Shown in pieces: positions 15,609 through 22,459 of a stretch of 22,837 nt of DNA. The notes below the pieces were generated by a model. The model was not told the DNA's origin, searched no databases, and saw only the letters and a program-made list of their open reading frames with translations. The stretch spans positions 1 through 22,837 of the forward strand of contig CANQRC010000015.1 in assembly GCA_947626155.1 (NCBI GenBank). The letters run 5' to 3'. This stretch comes from an uncultured Clostridia bacterium (GTDB taxonomy: Bacteria; Bacillota; Clostridia; Christensenellales; UBA1242). The number at the start of each line of letters is the position of its first letter. Within the stretch, counting starts at the first letter, position 1. A program made the translations under genes and the position numbers.

Positions 15609-15623
15609 ATGAAACTATTTCAT
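15609..15623 (-). other. Small intercistronic hairpin after rny
   Basis: ATGAAATAGTTTCAT on the minus strand forms a six-pair stem with a 3-nt loop just past the rny stop codon. It lacks a T-tract, so it is not a standard terminator. It could stabilise or delimit the rny 3' end, but that is inference. Confidence 0.4.
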
Positions 15624-15629
15624 TTTTGT

Positions 15630-17213
15630 TTATTTTGCCGTTTCAGTGTAGCGGCTTTCGCGAATGACATTCACCTTAATTTGCCCAGGATATTGCATCT
15701 CGTTTTCAATCTTAGCGGCAATTTCCTTTGCCATAAACATGGCTTGGCTGTCAGAAATTTGTTCTGGTTTCACAATAATTCTGACCTCTCTGCCTGCCTG
15801 AACCGCATAAGACTTATCAACGCCCTCAAAGCCATTTGCAATTTCTTCAAGTTGTTGAAGACGCTTGATATAATTTTCAAAACTATCTCTTCTTGCGCCA
15901 GGTCTTGAACTTGAAATTGCGTCAGCAACCTGCACCAAAACTGCTTCAAGAGATTTGAATTCAACATTAAAGTGGTGAGCCTCTATGCAATGCACAACCG
16001 CTTCGTTTTCGCCATATTTTCTTGCAAGGTCAACGCCAATTTGAACGTGCGTGCCTTCAAGTTCGTGGTCAAGCGCCTTGCCAATGTCGTGAAGAAGTCC
16101 GCCGCGCTTGGCAATTTTCACATTTGCGCCAAGTTCGCTTGCCAAAAGGCCAGCAATAATAGAGCATTCAATAGAGTGTTTCAAAACATTTTGGCCATAA
16201 CTTGTGCGGTATTTCAGCCTCCCAAGAGTTTTCACAAGTTCTGGGTTCAAGTTGAAAATTCCAACCTCGTTGCAAGCATCGTCACCTGCCTGCTTGATGG
16301 TTTTGTCAACATCTTTCTGCATTTTTTCAACAATTTCTTCAATTCTTGTTGGGTGAATTCGCCCGTCTGAGATAAGTTTCTCAAGCGAAAGCCTTGCAAC
16401 CTCTCTTCTAATTGGGTCAAAGCCAGAAATTGTGATAGTCTCTGGCGTGTCGTCAACAATAAGTTCAACGCCCGTTGCCGCCTCAATTGCGCGAATGTTT
16501 CTGCCCTCGCGTCCAATAATTCTTCCTTTCATTTCGTCATTTGGAAGAGAAACAACGCTGACAGTCATTTCGCTTGCCGTTTCGGTGGCGCACCTTTGAA
16601 TGGCTTGTCCAATAATCTCTTTGGCTCTCTTTTCGCCCTCTTCTTTGGCATCGTCCTCAATTTTCTTCACAATAACGGCAGCCTCTTTTTGCGCATCATT
16701 TCTCATATTTGCAATCAGCATATCTTTGGCTTCCTGCTTGGAAAGTTTTGAGACCCTTTCAAGTTCGTCTAAAATTTTTGACTTAACTTCTTCCTGCTCG
16801 GCTTTGCTTTTTTCAAGCGCGTCTTTCAAATCTGACAGATTTTTCTTGTCTTCTTCAAGTTGTTCACTGCGCTTGTCAACGGCAAGTTCCTTCTTCTCAA
16901 TAAACTCTTCTCTTTGGTTTAGACGCTCTTCAAGTTTGGTGATTTCTGCGCGCCTTTCCTTGACTTCTTGTTCAATTTCATCCTTAACTTTTTGTGATTG
17001 TTCTTTGCTTTCAATCACTGCTTCTTTTTTAATTGTCTTTGCTTCTGCATACGCATCTTCAATAATTTTCAGAGCATTAGACTTATTTTTTTCTAATTTT
17101 TTACTGCTGTAAATCTTAAAAGCAACAATTCCCAGCGCCAGCCCAACAATGAAAAGCACTATTGCTATCACAGATACGATTGCAGGAGAGACATTCAACA
17201 GCATACTATTCAT
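15630..17213 (-). CDS. rny: Ribonuclease Y
   Basis: RNase Y is the membrane-anchored endoribonuclease that starts mRNA decay in many Gram-positive bacteria. From the start at 17213 (after AGGAGGGAAT) it has 527 residues: an N-terminal membrane span (about 9-33), a long coiled coil rich in Lys and Glu (about 38-210), a KH domain with GRIIGREGRNIRAIE (230-244), and an HD domain with KHSIECSIIAGLLA and the metal-binding GLLHDIGKALDHE (H375/D376). The gene has its own promoter overlapped by a palindrome, which suggests regulation. Two small membrane proteins follow. Confidence 0.97.
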   Translation of the reverse strand: MNSMLLNVSPAIVSVIAIVLFIVGLALGIVAFKIYSSKKLEKNKSNALKIIEDAYAEAKTIKKEAVIESKEQSQKVKDEIEQEVKERRAEITKLEERLNQREEFIEKKELAVDKRSEQLEEDKKNLSDLKDALEKSKAEQEEVKSKILDELERVSKLSKQEAKDMLIANMRNDAQKEAAVIVKKIEDDAKEEGEKRAKEIIGQAIQRCATETASEMTVSVVSLPNDEMKGRIIGREGRNIRAIEAATGVELIVDDTPETITISGFDPIRREVARLSLEKLISDGRIHPTRIEEIVEKMQKDVDKTIKQAGDDACNEVGIFNLNPELVKTLGRLKYRTSYGQNVLKHSIECSIIAGLLASELGANVKIAKRGGLLHDIGKALDHELEGTHVQIGVDLARKYGENEAVVHCIEAHHFNVEFKSLEAVLVQVADAISSSRPGARRDSFENYIKRLQQLEEIANGFEGVDKSYAVQAGREVRIIVKPEQISDSQAMFMAKEIAAKIENEMQYPGQIKVNVIRESRYTETAK

Positions 17214-17257
17214 ATTCCCTCCTAAAATTTGTGGCAAGTGGTCATGACGAAAGAGAC

Positions 17258-17281
17258 ACACTATTTCACACTAATAAGTGT
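17258..17281 (-). promoter_or_regulatory. Candidate operator at the rny promoter
   Basis: The palindrome ACACTAATAAGTGT (17268-17281) has 5-nt half-sites around a 4-nt centre, and a further ACACT lies exactly 10 bp away at 17258-17262, on the same helix face. It overlaps the -10 and start region of rny, a typical repressor position. It resembles in part the ACAC...GTGT class of operators, but the factor is not identified. Confidence 0.45.
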
Positions 17282-17306
17282 AACCCTTTTGAAGATGTTT
17301 TGTCAA
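17277..17306 (-). promoter_or_regulatory. Promoter of rny
   Basis: On the minus strand: perfect -35 TTGACA (17301-17306), 18-nt spacer, -10 TACACT (17277-17282); a 17-nt spacing would give TTACAC. The -10 is only fair, which fits a regulated promoter. The leader would be about 55 nt. Confidence 0.65.
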
Positions 17307-17326
17307 ACAAAAAATAAAAATTAAAA

Positions 17327-17350
17327 AAAATACAGTTTTGGCTGTATTTT
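17327..17350 (-). terminator. Terminator of the nth-obg-yhbY operon
   Basis: A perfect 9-bp stem AAAATACAG/CTGTATTTT (17327-17335 with 17342-17350) with a 6-nt loop. On the minus strand the right side runs into eight T and further T-rich sequence. It lies about 50 nt past the yhbY stop and just before the rny promoter. Confidence 0.85.
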
Positions 17351-17402
17351 AGGTGGTTTTAGATAGGATTTTGAGAAAATTTAGAGAAGATTTTAAGAAA
17401 AA

Positions 17403-17699
17403 TTAAGGAAGTTCTATATGTTTAAAATCTTTTCTAGTAGACTTTTTGTAAAGAATAATTGTGTTTCCTATCACCTGAATAATTTGAGCATCAAGTTTTG
17501 AAACAAGTTCATTTGCAACGTCTTTTGCGCTTAATTCGGCGTTTTTCAACACTTTTATCTTGATAAGTTCCCTTGCTTCAAGCAGCAAATTGACGCTTTC
17601 CACAACATTTTCGGTTAAGCCGTCTTTGCCAATTTGTAAAACGCTTTCAAGTGCATTTCCAAGCCCTCTTAAAAAGGCTCTTTGTTTTGTTGTTATCAT
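17403..17699 (-). CDS. yhbY: YhbY-family CRM-domain RNA-binding protein
   Basis: YhbY is a small CRM-domain protein that binds pre-50S ribosomal particles. From the start at 17699 it has 98 residues, the family length: MITTKQRAFLRGLGNAL, the signature IGKDGLTENVV with its GxxG-type loop, KVLKN ... AKDVANEL, and the final strand IQVIGNTIILYKKS. The frame remains open 15 codons upstream, but that extension is encoded by palindromic repeat D, and GGAGG at 17704-17708 fixes the shorter start. It follows obg, itself a ribosome-assembly GTPase, so the pair is functionally coherent. Confidence 0.92.
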   Translation of the reverse strand: MITTKQRAFLRGLGNALESVLQIGKDGLTENVVESVNLLLEARELIKIKVLKNAELSAKDVANELVSKLDAQIIQVIGNTIILYKKSTRKDFKHIELP

Positions 17700-17708
17700 A
17701 CTACCTCC

Positions 17709-17758
17709 ATATTTTGTGGTGTTATGCCATAATTTACATTGCATACTACACCATATAT
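17709..17758. repeat. Dispersed palindromic repeat, copy D (obg-yhbY gap)
   Basis: The left arm ATATTTTGTGGTGTTATGC (17709-17727) faces GCATACTACACCATATAT (17741-17758), whose reverse complement is ATATATGGTGTAGTATGC. The loop is 13 nt. It starts 7 nt after the obg stop and directly abuts the yhbY Shine-Dalgarno sequence, so its hairpin would sit against the ribosome binding site. Confidence 0.88.
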
Positions 17759-17765
17759 TGTATTT

Positions 17766-19037
17766 TTAGTCTGTGTATTCAAATTCAATATCCTTTATTA
17801 AAACGGTGTCGCCACTTTTCAACCCTTTCTCTTTTAGCATATCAATCACACCCATTTCTTTTAGCGTTGTTTGAAAATATGCAAAAGAGCGTGGGTCAGA
17901 AATCACAACTCCCCTTGCAAGAGACTCAATTCTTCCGCCCCTAACCTCAAATGTGCCGTTATCATGGCGGATGACCTCTATGCTTGAGATATCTTTTTTG
18001 TCAAAGCCCGTCTCCTCAACTTTGAGTGGTGGCTTTTTAGGAATTTTTTTCAGATTTTCCAAAATTGTCTTTTTAAGCTCCTCCAAGCCCGTTCTTGAAT
18101 AGGAAGAAATGCAAAGATATTGCTTGATTTTGGTCTTTTCAACAAAATTCTTTATCCTCTTTTCAAGCTCATCCTTTTCAAGCAAGTCGCATTTTGAAAA
18201 CACCACAATTTGTTTTGTCTTGGAAAGTTCGCCCGAATATTTTTCAAGTTCTCTGTTTATTGTTTCATAGTCGCTTGTCGCGCTTCTGCCCTCGCTTTCT
18301 GAGATGTCAACAAGGTGAACAATAAGTCTCACGCGCTCAACGTGCTTCAAAAAGTGATGCCCAAGCCCCAGGCCTTCACTTGCGCCCTCAATAAGACCTG
18401 GAATGTCCGCCACAACAAAAGTTTCACCCAAAACTTCGCACACGCCCAAGTTTGGATAAATTGTCGTGAACGGATAGTTTGCGATTTTTGGATTTGCGTT
18501 TGAAATCACCGACAGCAGCGTGGATTTTCCCACATTAGGAAAGCCCACAAGTCCAACATCTGCAATTGTTTTAAGTTCAAGCAAAATTTCCTTGCCCTCA
18601 ACCGCCTCGCCAACCTGCGAAAAACTTGGCGCTTGCTTGATTGACGAACGATAATATGCGTTTCCGTGGCCGCCAACTCCGCCTCTCAAAGCCACGAATT
18701 CTTGCCCGTCTTCGCTTAAATCTGCCAAGATTTTGTCGGTTTTTGGATTGATCAAAACCGTTCCCGTTGGCACTAAAATAATTTCGTCTTTTCCGTTTTT
18801 GCCCGTTTGATTTTTTTGATGCCCGTCCTCGCCGTTTTCCGCAACAAATTTCTTCTTAAACCTAAAACTGTAAAGCGTGTTCATCTCGTTTGTTGCGCGA
18901 AAAATAACGTGGCCGCCTCTTCCACCGTCGCCCCCGTCAGGCCCGCCTTTCATTGTGAGTTTGGTGCGCAAAAAAGAGGTAGACCCTTTTCCACCATTTC
19001 CCGCTTTAATAAAAATTTTTACTCTGTCTAAAAACAT
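17766..19037 (-). CDS. obg: Obg/CgtA GTPase
   Basis: Obg is an essential GTPase of large-subunit assembly and stress signalling. The 423 residues comprise the glycine-rich Obg fold (1-158, with GGPDGGDGGRGG and RGGVGGHGN), a G domain with G1 GFPNVGKST (165-173), switch TTIYPNLG, G3 DIPGLIEGA (211-219) and G4 SKCD (281-284), and the C-terminal OCT domain (about 340-423). G4 reads SKCD rather than the canonical NKxD. The start follows AAAGGAGAAAA, 14 nt after nth. Repeat D and yhbY follow. Confidence 0.97.
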   Translation of the reverse strand: MFLDRVKIFIKAGNGGKGSTSFLRTKLTMKGGPDGGDGGRGGHVIFRATNEMNTLYSFRFKKKFVAENGEDGHQKNQTGKNGKDEIILVPTGTVLINPKTDKILADLSEDGQEFVALRGGVGGHGNAYYRSSIKQAPSFSQVGEAVEGKEILLELKTIADVGLVGFPNVGKSTLLSVISNANPKIANYPFTTIYPNLGVCEVLGETFVVADIPGLIEGASEGLGLGHHFLKHVERVRLIVHLVDISESEGRSATSDYETINRELEKYSGELSKTKQIVVFSKCDLLEKDELEKRIKNFVEKTKIKQYLCISSYSRTGLEELKKTILENLKKIPKKPPLKVEETGFDKKDISSIEVIRHDNGTFEVRGGRIESLARGVVISDPRSFAYFQTTLKEMGVIDMLKEKGLKSGDTVLIKDIEFEYTD

Positions 19038-19051
19038 TTTTCTCCTTTATT

Positions 19052-19678
19052 TTACACTCGGCTTTGAGGACATTCCCTATTAAACAAACACCTTTCGCAC
19101 TCCGGCCTGATTGCCTTGCAAGTGTATCTTCCAAACAAAACCATTTGATAATGAAGCCTCGACCACTTTTTCTTTGGAAAGAAGGCGCAAAGTTTTTCTT
19201 CGCACTTGTTTGGGTCTTTGGTTTTAACAATTCCAAGCCTGTTTGACACCCTCAAAACATGGGTGTCCACCGCAAAATTGTCTCCGCCAAACGCAACTGC
19301 CATAACCACATTTGCCGTCTTTCTTCCCACTCCGGCAAGAGTGAGCAAATCCTCAAATTTGTTTGGAACAACGCCTCCAAACCTTTCTATTATGTCCCGA
19401 CTAGCCGAAATTATGGCTTTTGCCTTGTTGTGATAAAAGCCGCAAGAGTGAATTTTTTCTTCAAGTTCGCCCTGTGACATTGCCGCAAAATCACTTGGCT
19501 TGTTGTGGGTTTTAAAAAGTTCTCTCGTCACCTGATTTACGCGCTTGTCCGTGCACTGTGCCGACAAAATCACCGCCACCAAAAGTTCAAACGGCGAATT
19601 ATGTTCAAGTTCGCATCTTGGGTTCTTCACCATGGCATCCAAGCCTTTCATAACCAAATCAGCATCCACTTTCCTCAT
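19052..19678 (-). CDS. nth: Endonuclease III (DNA glycosylase/AP lyase)
   Basis: Nth removes oxidised pyrimidines and cleaves the abasic site in base-excision repair. From the start at 19678 (after GGGAG) it has 208 residues, as in E. coli. It shows the helix-hairpin-helix LAGVGRKTANVV with catalytic K120, the catalytic Asp in AVDTHV (D138), and the [4Fe-4S] cluster ligands C187, C194, C197 and C203 in the C-x6-C-x2-C-x5-C pattern. A GTG start 14 codons further up is possible but has no ribosome binding site. No clear promoter is seen, so it may be read from lysS through the structured gap. Confidence 0.95.
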   Translation of the reverse strand: MRKVDADLVMKGLDAMVKNPRCELEHNSPFELLVAVILSAQCTDKRVNQVTRELFKTHNKPSDFAAMSQGELEEKIHSCGFYHNKAKAIISASRDIIERFGGVVPNKFEDLLTLAGVGRKTANVVMAVAFGGDNFAVDTHVLRVSNRLGIVKTKDPNKCEEKLCAFFPKKKWSRLHYQMVLFGRYTCKAIRPECERCLFNRECPQSRV

Positions 19679-19729
19679 GCCACAACTCCCTAAAATTATT
19701 TTTTTCTGCGCGAAGTTCACTTTTTACAT

Positions 19730-19915
19730 CTAAAATATGGTTTTCAATTTTTCGAGCGTAGAACTTTGTTCGGCGAGGAAAAATTGAAAACACACTCTAA
19801 CCGCCCGCAAAATGTCCAGCGGAATTTTGCCAGGTGAAAGGGGGTTCGCGGGGGAAACGAATTTTAGGCGTTAGGAAAACTTGTTTTCCGTGTCGCCGTT
19901 AAGAAATTCTAGTTG
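19730..19915. other. Highly structured intergenic element of unknown nature
   Basis: Three hairpins follow one another in the lysS-nth gap. H1 has perfect 14-bp arms GTTTTCAATTTTTC (19740-19753) and 19778-19791, with an inner GAAC/GTTC step. H2 has GCAAAAT/ATTTTGC (19807-19813 with 19824-19830) enclosing TCC/GGA. H3 is a nested palindrome at 19859-19909: GAATTT, GGCG, then the perfect GGAAAACTTGTTTTCC (19874-19889), then CGCC and AAATTC. Between H2 and H3 is GGGGGTTCGCGGGGG. No T-tract follows on either strand and no ORF of note is present. It may be a structured RNA or a small mobile-element remnant. Confidence 0.6.
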
Positions 19916-19927
19916 CCACCGCGATAT

Positions 19928-21382
19928 TTATTTCATAAGAGGAAACAAAACAACATCTCTGATGTTTGCGCAGTCAAATGCAAACTGCAAGAACCTGTCA
20001 ATTCCAAAGCCAAGCCCAGAAATTGGAGGCATTCCGTGTTCCATTGCAAGCAAAAAGTCCTCATCAACATCCATTGTTTCGTCGTCGCCCTGAGCCTTTT
20101 CTTTCAGTTGGTCTTCAAGGGTTTTTCTTTGAATAATTGGGTCAACAAGCTCGCTATAAGCGTTCACAAGTTCTTGTCCGCCGGCAACAATTTGGAAAAC
20201 ATCCACAATGTTTTCGTCTTTGTCGTTTCGCCTTGCAAGAGGTTTAAGCGAAGCAGGATAATTGAAAAGAATTGTTGGATTTACAATATTTGCGCGAATT
20301 TTGCGCTTGTAAATATAGTCAATAAGCGTTCTCGCGCTCTTGCACTCTTCAAGGTCTCCATAAGAGAAAAGTTTTTTGTCAACCGCCACTTTTTTCAGCT
20401 CGTCCAAGTCGTCAATTTTAAGAAAATCACATCCCAAAAGTTCTCTCATGCGCGCAACATAATCAATTCTTTCCCATTCCGTGTCAAATTCAACCTCCTG
20501 CCCCTGATAGGAAACTTTTGTTGTTCCAAGGCAGTTTTTCATAAGTTCAACCAAAAACTTTTTAAAGAATTTGATGTTGTCCTCATAATTCCAATAGGAA
20601 GCATACCACTCAACCTGCGTAAATTCTTGAAGATGCGCAGGGTCCATGCCCTCGTTTCTAAAATCTTTCCCAAGTTCAAAAACGCGGTCGATTCCGCCAG
20701 CAATGCATTCCTTCAAAGCGCATTCAAAGGCAATTCTCAAATTGCATTCAAGGTCAAGCGCGTTGTGATGGGTGAAAAATGGCTTTGCGCTTGCGCCGGA
20801 AACGCTTGTTTGCAAAACGGGTGTTTCAACCTCAATAAAGCCGTTGTCCTCCAAAAATCTCCTAATAAAAGAGGTCACCTTGCTTCTTGTAAGGAAGATT
20901 TTTCGGCTTTCCTCGCTTGTGATAAGGTCTAGATAGCGCTGACGATATTTAATCTCGGTGTCAACAATTCCGTGGAACTTCTCTGGAAGTGGTCTCAAAG
21001 TTTTTGAGAGCAAAACAATTTTTTCCGCCCTAATTGTGACCTCGCCCGTTTGAGTTTGATAAACTTCGCCCTCAACGCCAACAAAATCCCCAATATCAAT
21101 CATCTTTTTGTAGAAATTGTATTCCTCTTCAGAAAATTCGTTTCTGCCAACCGAAATTTGGATGTTCGCATAAATATCCCTTATCTGGCAAAAGCCAAAT
21201 TTTCCCATGATGCGCCTGAAAACAATTCTTCCTGCAACGGCAACCCTTTCGCCCAACTTTTCGCGCGCCTCTTTTATTGTGCAAGTGCGTTCAAATTTTT
21301 CTTTGAAAGGAATTTCGCCGCTTTTTTTAAGCTCCTCAATTTTTTGTCTGCGAATGTCAACCTCATTTGATAATTCTTCCAT
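19928..21382 (-). CDS. lysS: Lysyl-tRNA synthetase, class II
   Basis: LysRS attaches lysine to its tRNA. From the start at 21382 (after GGAGGCTTTT) it has 484 residues; the frame is open 39 codons more but those cover the promoter. It has an OB-fold anticodon-binding domain (about 45-130), motif 1 FIEVETPVL (182-190), SGASAKPFFTHHNALD, motif 2 ELGKDFRNEGMDPAHLQEFT (236-255), and motif 3 GLGFGIDRF (456-464) before IRDVVLFP. Motif 3 ends GIDRFLQFA rather than the usual GIDRLVML, and motif 2 has AHLQEFTQVEW, so it is a somewhat divergent LysRS; AspRS or AsnRS is unlikely given the lysine-type FRNEG and HNALD blocks. Confidence 0.94.
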   Translation of the reverse strand: MEELSNEVDIRRQKIEELKKSGEIPFKEKFERTCTIKEAREKLGERVAVAGRIVFRRIMGKFGFCQIRDIYANIQISVGRNEFSEEEYNFYKKMIDIGDFVGVEGEVYQTQTGEVTIRAEKIVLLSKTLRPLPEKFHGIVDTEIKYRQRYLDLITSEESRKIFLTRSKVTSFIRRFLEDNGFIEVETPVLQTSVSGASAKPFFTHHNALDLECNLRIAFECALKECIAGGIDRVFELGKDFRNEGMDPAHLQEFTQVEWYASYWNYEDNIKFFKKFLVELMKNCLGTTKVSYQGQEVEFDTEWERIDYVARMRELLGCDFLKIDDLDELKKVAVDKKLFSYGDLEECKSARTLIDYIYKRKIRANIVNPTILFNYPASLKPLARRNDKDENIVDVFQIVAGGQELVNAYSELVDPIIQRKTLEDQLKEKAQGDDETMDVDEDFLLAMEHGMPPISGLGFGIDRFLQFAFDCANIRDVVLFPLMK

Positions 21383-21414
21383 AAAAGCCTCCAAAATTAA
21401 TAATATTTCTTTTA

Positions 21415-21444
21415 AATATAACATATATTTAAAAATTAAGTCAA
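21415..21444 (-). promoter_or_regulatory. Promoter of lysS
   Basis: On the minus strand: -35 TTGACT (21439-21444), 18-nt spacer, -10 TATATT (21415-21420) with extended TG (TGTTATATT). The start site is near 21408 and the leader is about 25 nt, too short for a T-box or other riboswitch. Confidence 0.82.
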
Positions 21445-21505
21445 TTATTTTTTCCAATTCAACATTTTTTGCGCCCATATTTAAGGTTTTTTGTGCCAAA
21501 AATGT

Positions 21506-21535
21506 TTGGAAAACACGCTTTTTGTATGTTACAAT
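21506..21535 (+). promoter_or_regulatory. Promoter of degV
   Basis: -35 TTGGAA (21506-21511), 18-nt spacer, -10 TACAAT (21530-21535) with extended TG (TGTTACAAT), the same -10 block as at hslV. It is divergent from the lysS promoter, about 60 bp away. Confidence 0.72.
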
Positions 21536-21564
21536 AAATTGGAAGTTAATTTTGAGGTGATTTA

Positions 21565-22416
21565 ATGATAAAAATTATTACAGATAGCACAGCCTACGCT
21601 CCCACCGATTTTTTGGAAAAACATGACATAACAGTCATCCCACTTAGATACTTGTATAGAGATCAAGAATTTATTGAAGGCGCGCCCGGCACTTTCGGGC
21701 AGTTTTTTGATGATTTTACAAAAACAAAACTCTTTCCAAAAACCAGCCAGCCGTCTTTGGAACTTTTCATTGAAGAGTACAACAAGGCCATAGAAAAAGG
21801 CGACGAGGTGTTGGTGTTCACAATTTCAAGCACAGTTTCCGGCTCTAACAACGCCGCAAATCTTGCCAAAGAGCAGTGCAAAGACCCAACAAAGGTCACC
21901 GTTTTTGACAGCCTCGCCCTCGCCCAAACAATTTTGGGCTACATTATGGAAGCGGTCAAAATGCGCGACGCGGGCAAGACCGTGCCAGAGATTGTCGAGC
22001 GCATTAAAAGCCTTCAAGAAACAAGCATAATCACCTTTATCCCAGACACGCTTGAATACATTTTTAAGGGTGGAAGAATTGGAAGAGTGACCGCCGTTCT
22101 TGGCTCAATTTTAAAAATCAGGCCAATTGTCACCTTCAAAAAAGGAATTTTGTCTAATAAAAATAGTTTTGGGCTGCAAAAAGCCATGAAAGACCTCATT
22201 TCAACCATTCCACCAGAGGGAAAATTGGTGAGAATTTTCATTTTGCATATTGCAAAAACAACACTTTTCGAGCAGTTCAAGGAAAACGTTATGAATGTTT
22301 TGAAAGCGCGTTCTGATTTTGGAAAATTTGAGATTTATGAGGGAGAGGTTGGTCCCGTTGTTGCAACACACGCCGGCCCAGCCGTTGGGCTTGCTTGGTC
22401 AAGTGAGCCATATTAA
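21565..22416 (+). CDS. DegV family fatty-acid-binding protein
   Basis: DegV/FakB proteins bind a fatty acid and present it to the kinase FakA for phosphorylation before use in phospholipid synthesis. The 283 residues match the family. Visible are the N-terminal KIITDSTAYAP, the TSQPS motif (about residues 60-64), the ISSTVSGS loop that lines the lipid carboxylate site, a FIPDTLEYIFKGGRIGR segment, and the C-terminal HAGPAVGLAW. The start follows TGAGGTGATTTA. Which FakB type and lipid it prefers cannot be told. The next gene, an SDR oxidoreductase, could belong to the same lipid theme, but it is only partly visible. Confidence 0.93.
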   Translation: MIKIITDSTAYAPTDFLEKHDITVIPLRYLYRDQEFIEGAPGTFGQFFDDFTKTKLFPKTSQPSLELFIEEYNKAIEKGDEVLVFTISSTVSGSNNAANLAKEQCKDPTKVTVFDSLALAQTILGYIMEAVKMRDAGKTVPEIVERIKSLQETSIITFIPDTLEYIFKGGRIGRVTAVLGSILKIRPIVTFKKGILSNKNSFGLQKAMKDLISTIPPEGKLVRIFILHIAKTTLFEQFKENVMNVLKARSDFGKFEIYEGEVGPVVATHAGPAVGLAWSSEPY

Positions 22417-22459
22417 AACTGAGGCAATTGAAAAAAGTTAAAATAAATTGGAGAAAAAT

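Noticed and set aside
968..17758. The dispersed repeats as a CRISPR array
   Set aside because: Copies are kilobases apart, imperfect and palindromic, with no regular spacers and no cas genes.
19905..19922. CGCGGTGG on the minus strand, reminiscent of a T-box element near a tRNA synthetase gene
   Set aside because: It lies downstream of lysS, not upstream, and the T-box order (AGGGTGG then CCGCG) and specifier region are absent; the lysS leader is only about 25 nt.
19913..20932. Long open frame (339 codons) on the plus strand inside lysS
   Set aside because: It is antisense to a gene with complete class II synthetase motifs, has no ribosome binding site, and its translation is unlike any protein, being rich in Phe, Lys, Asn and Val.
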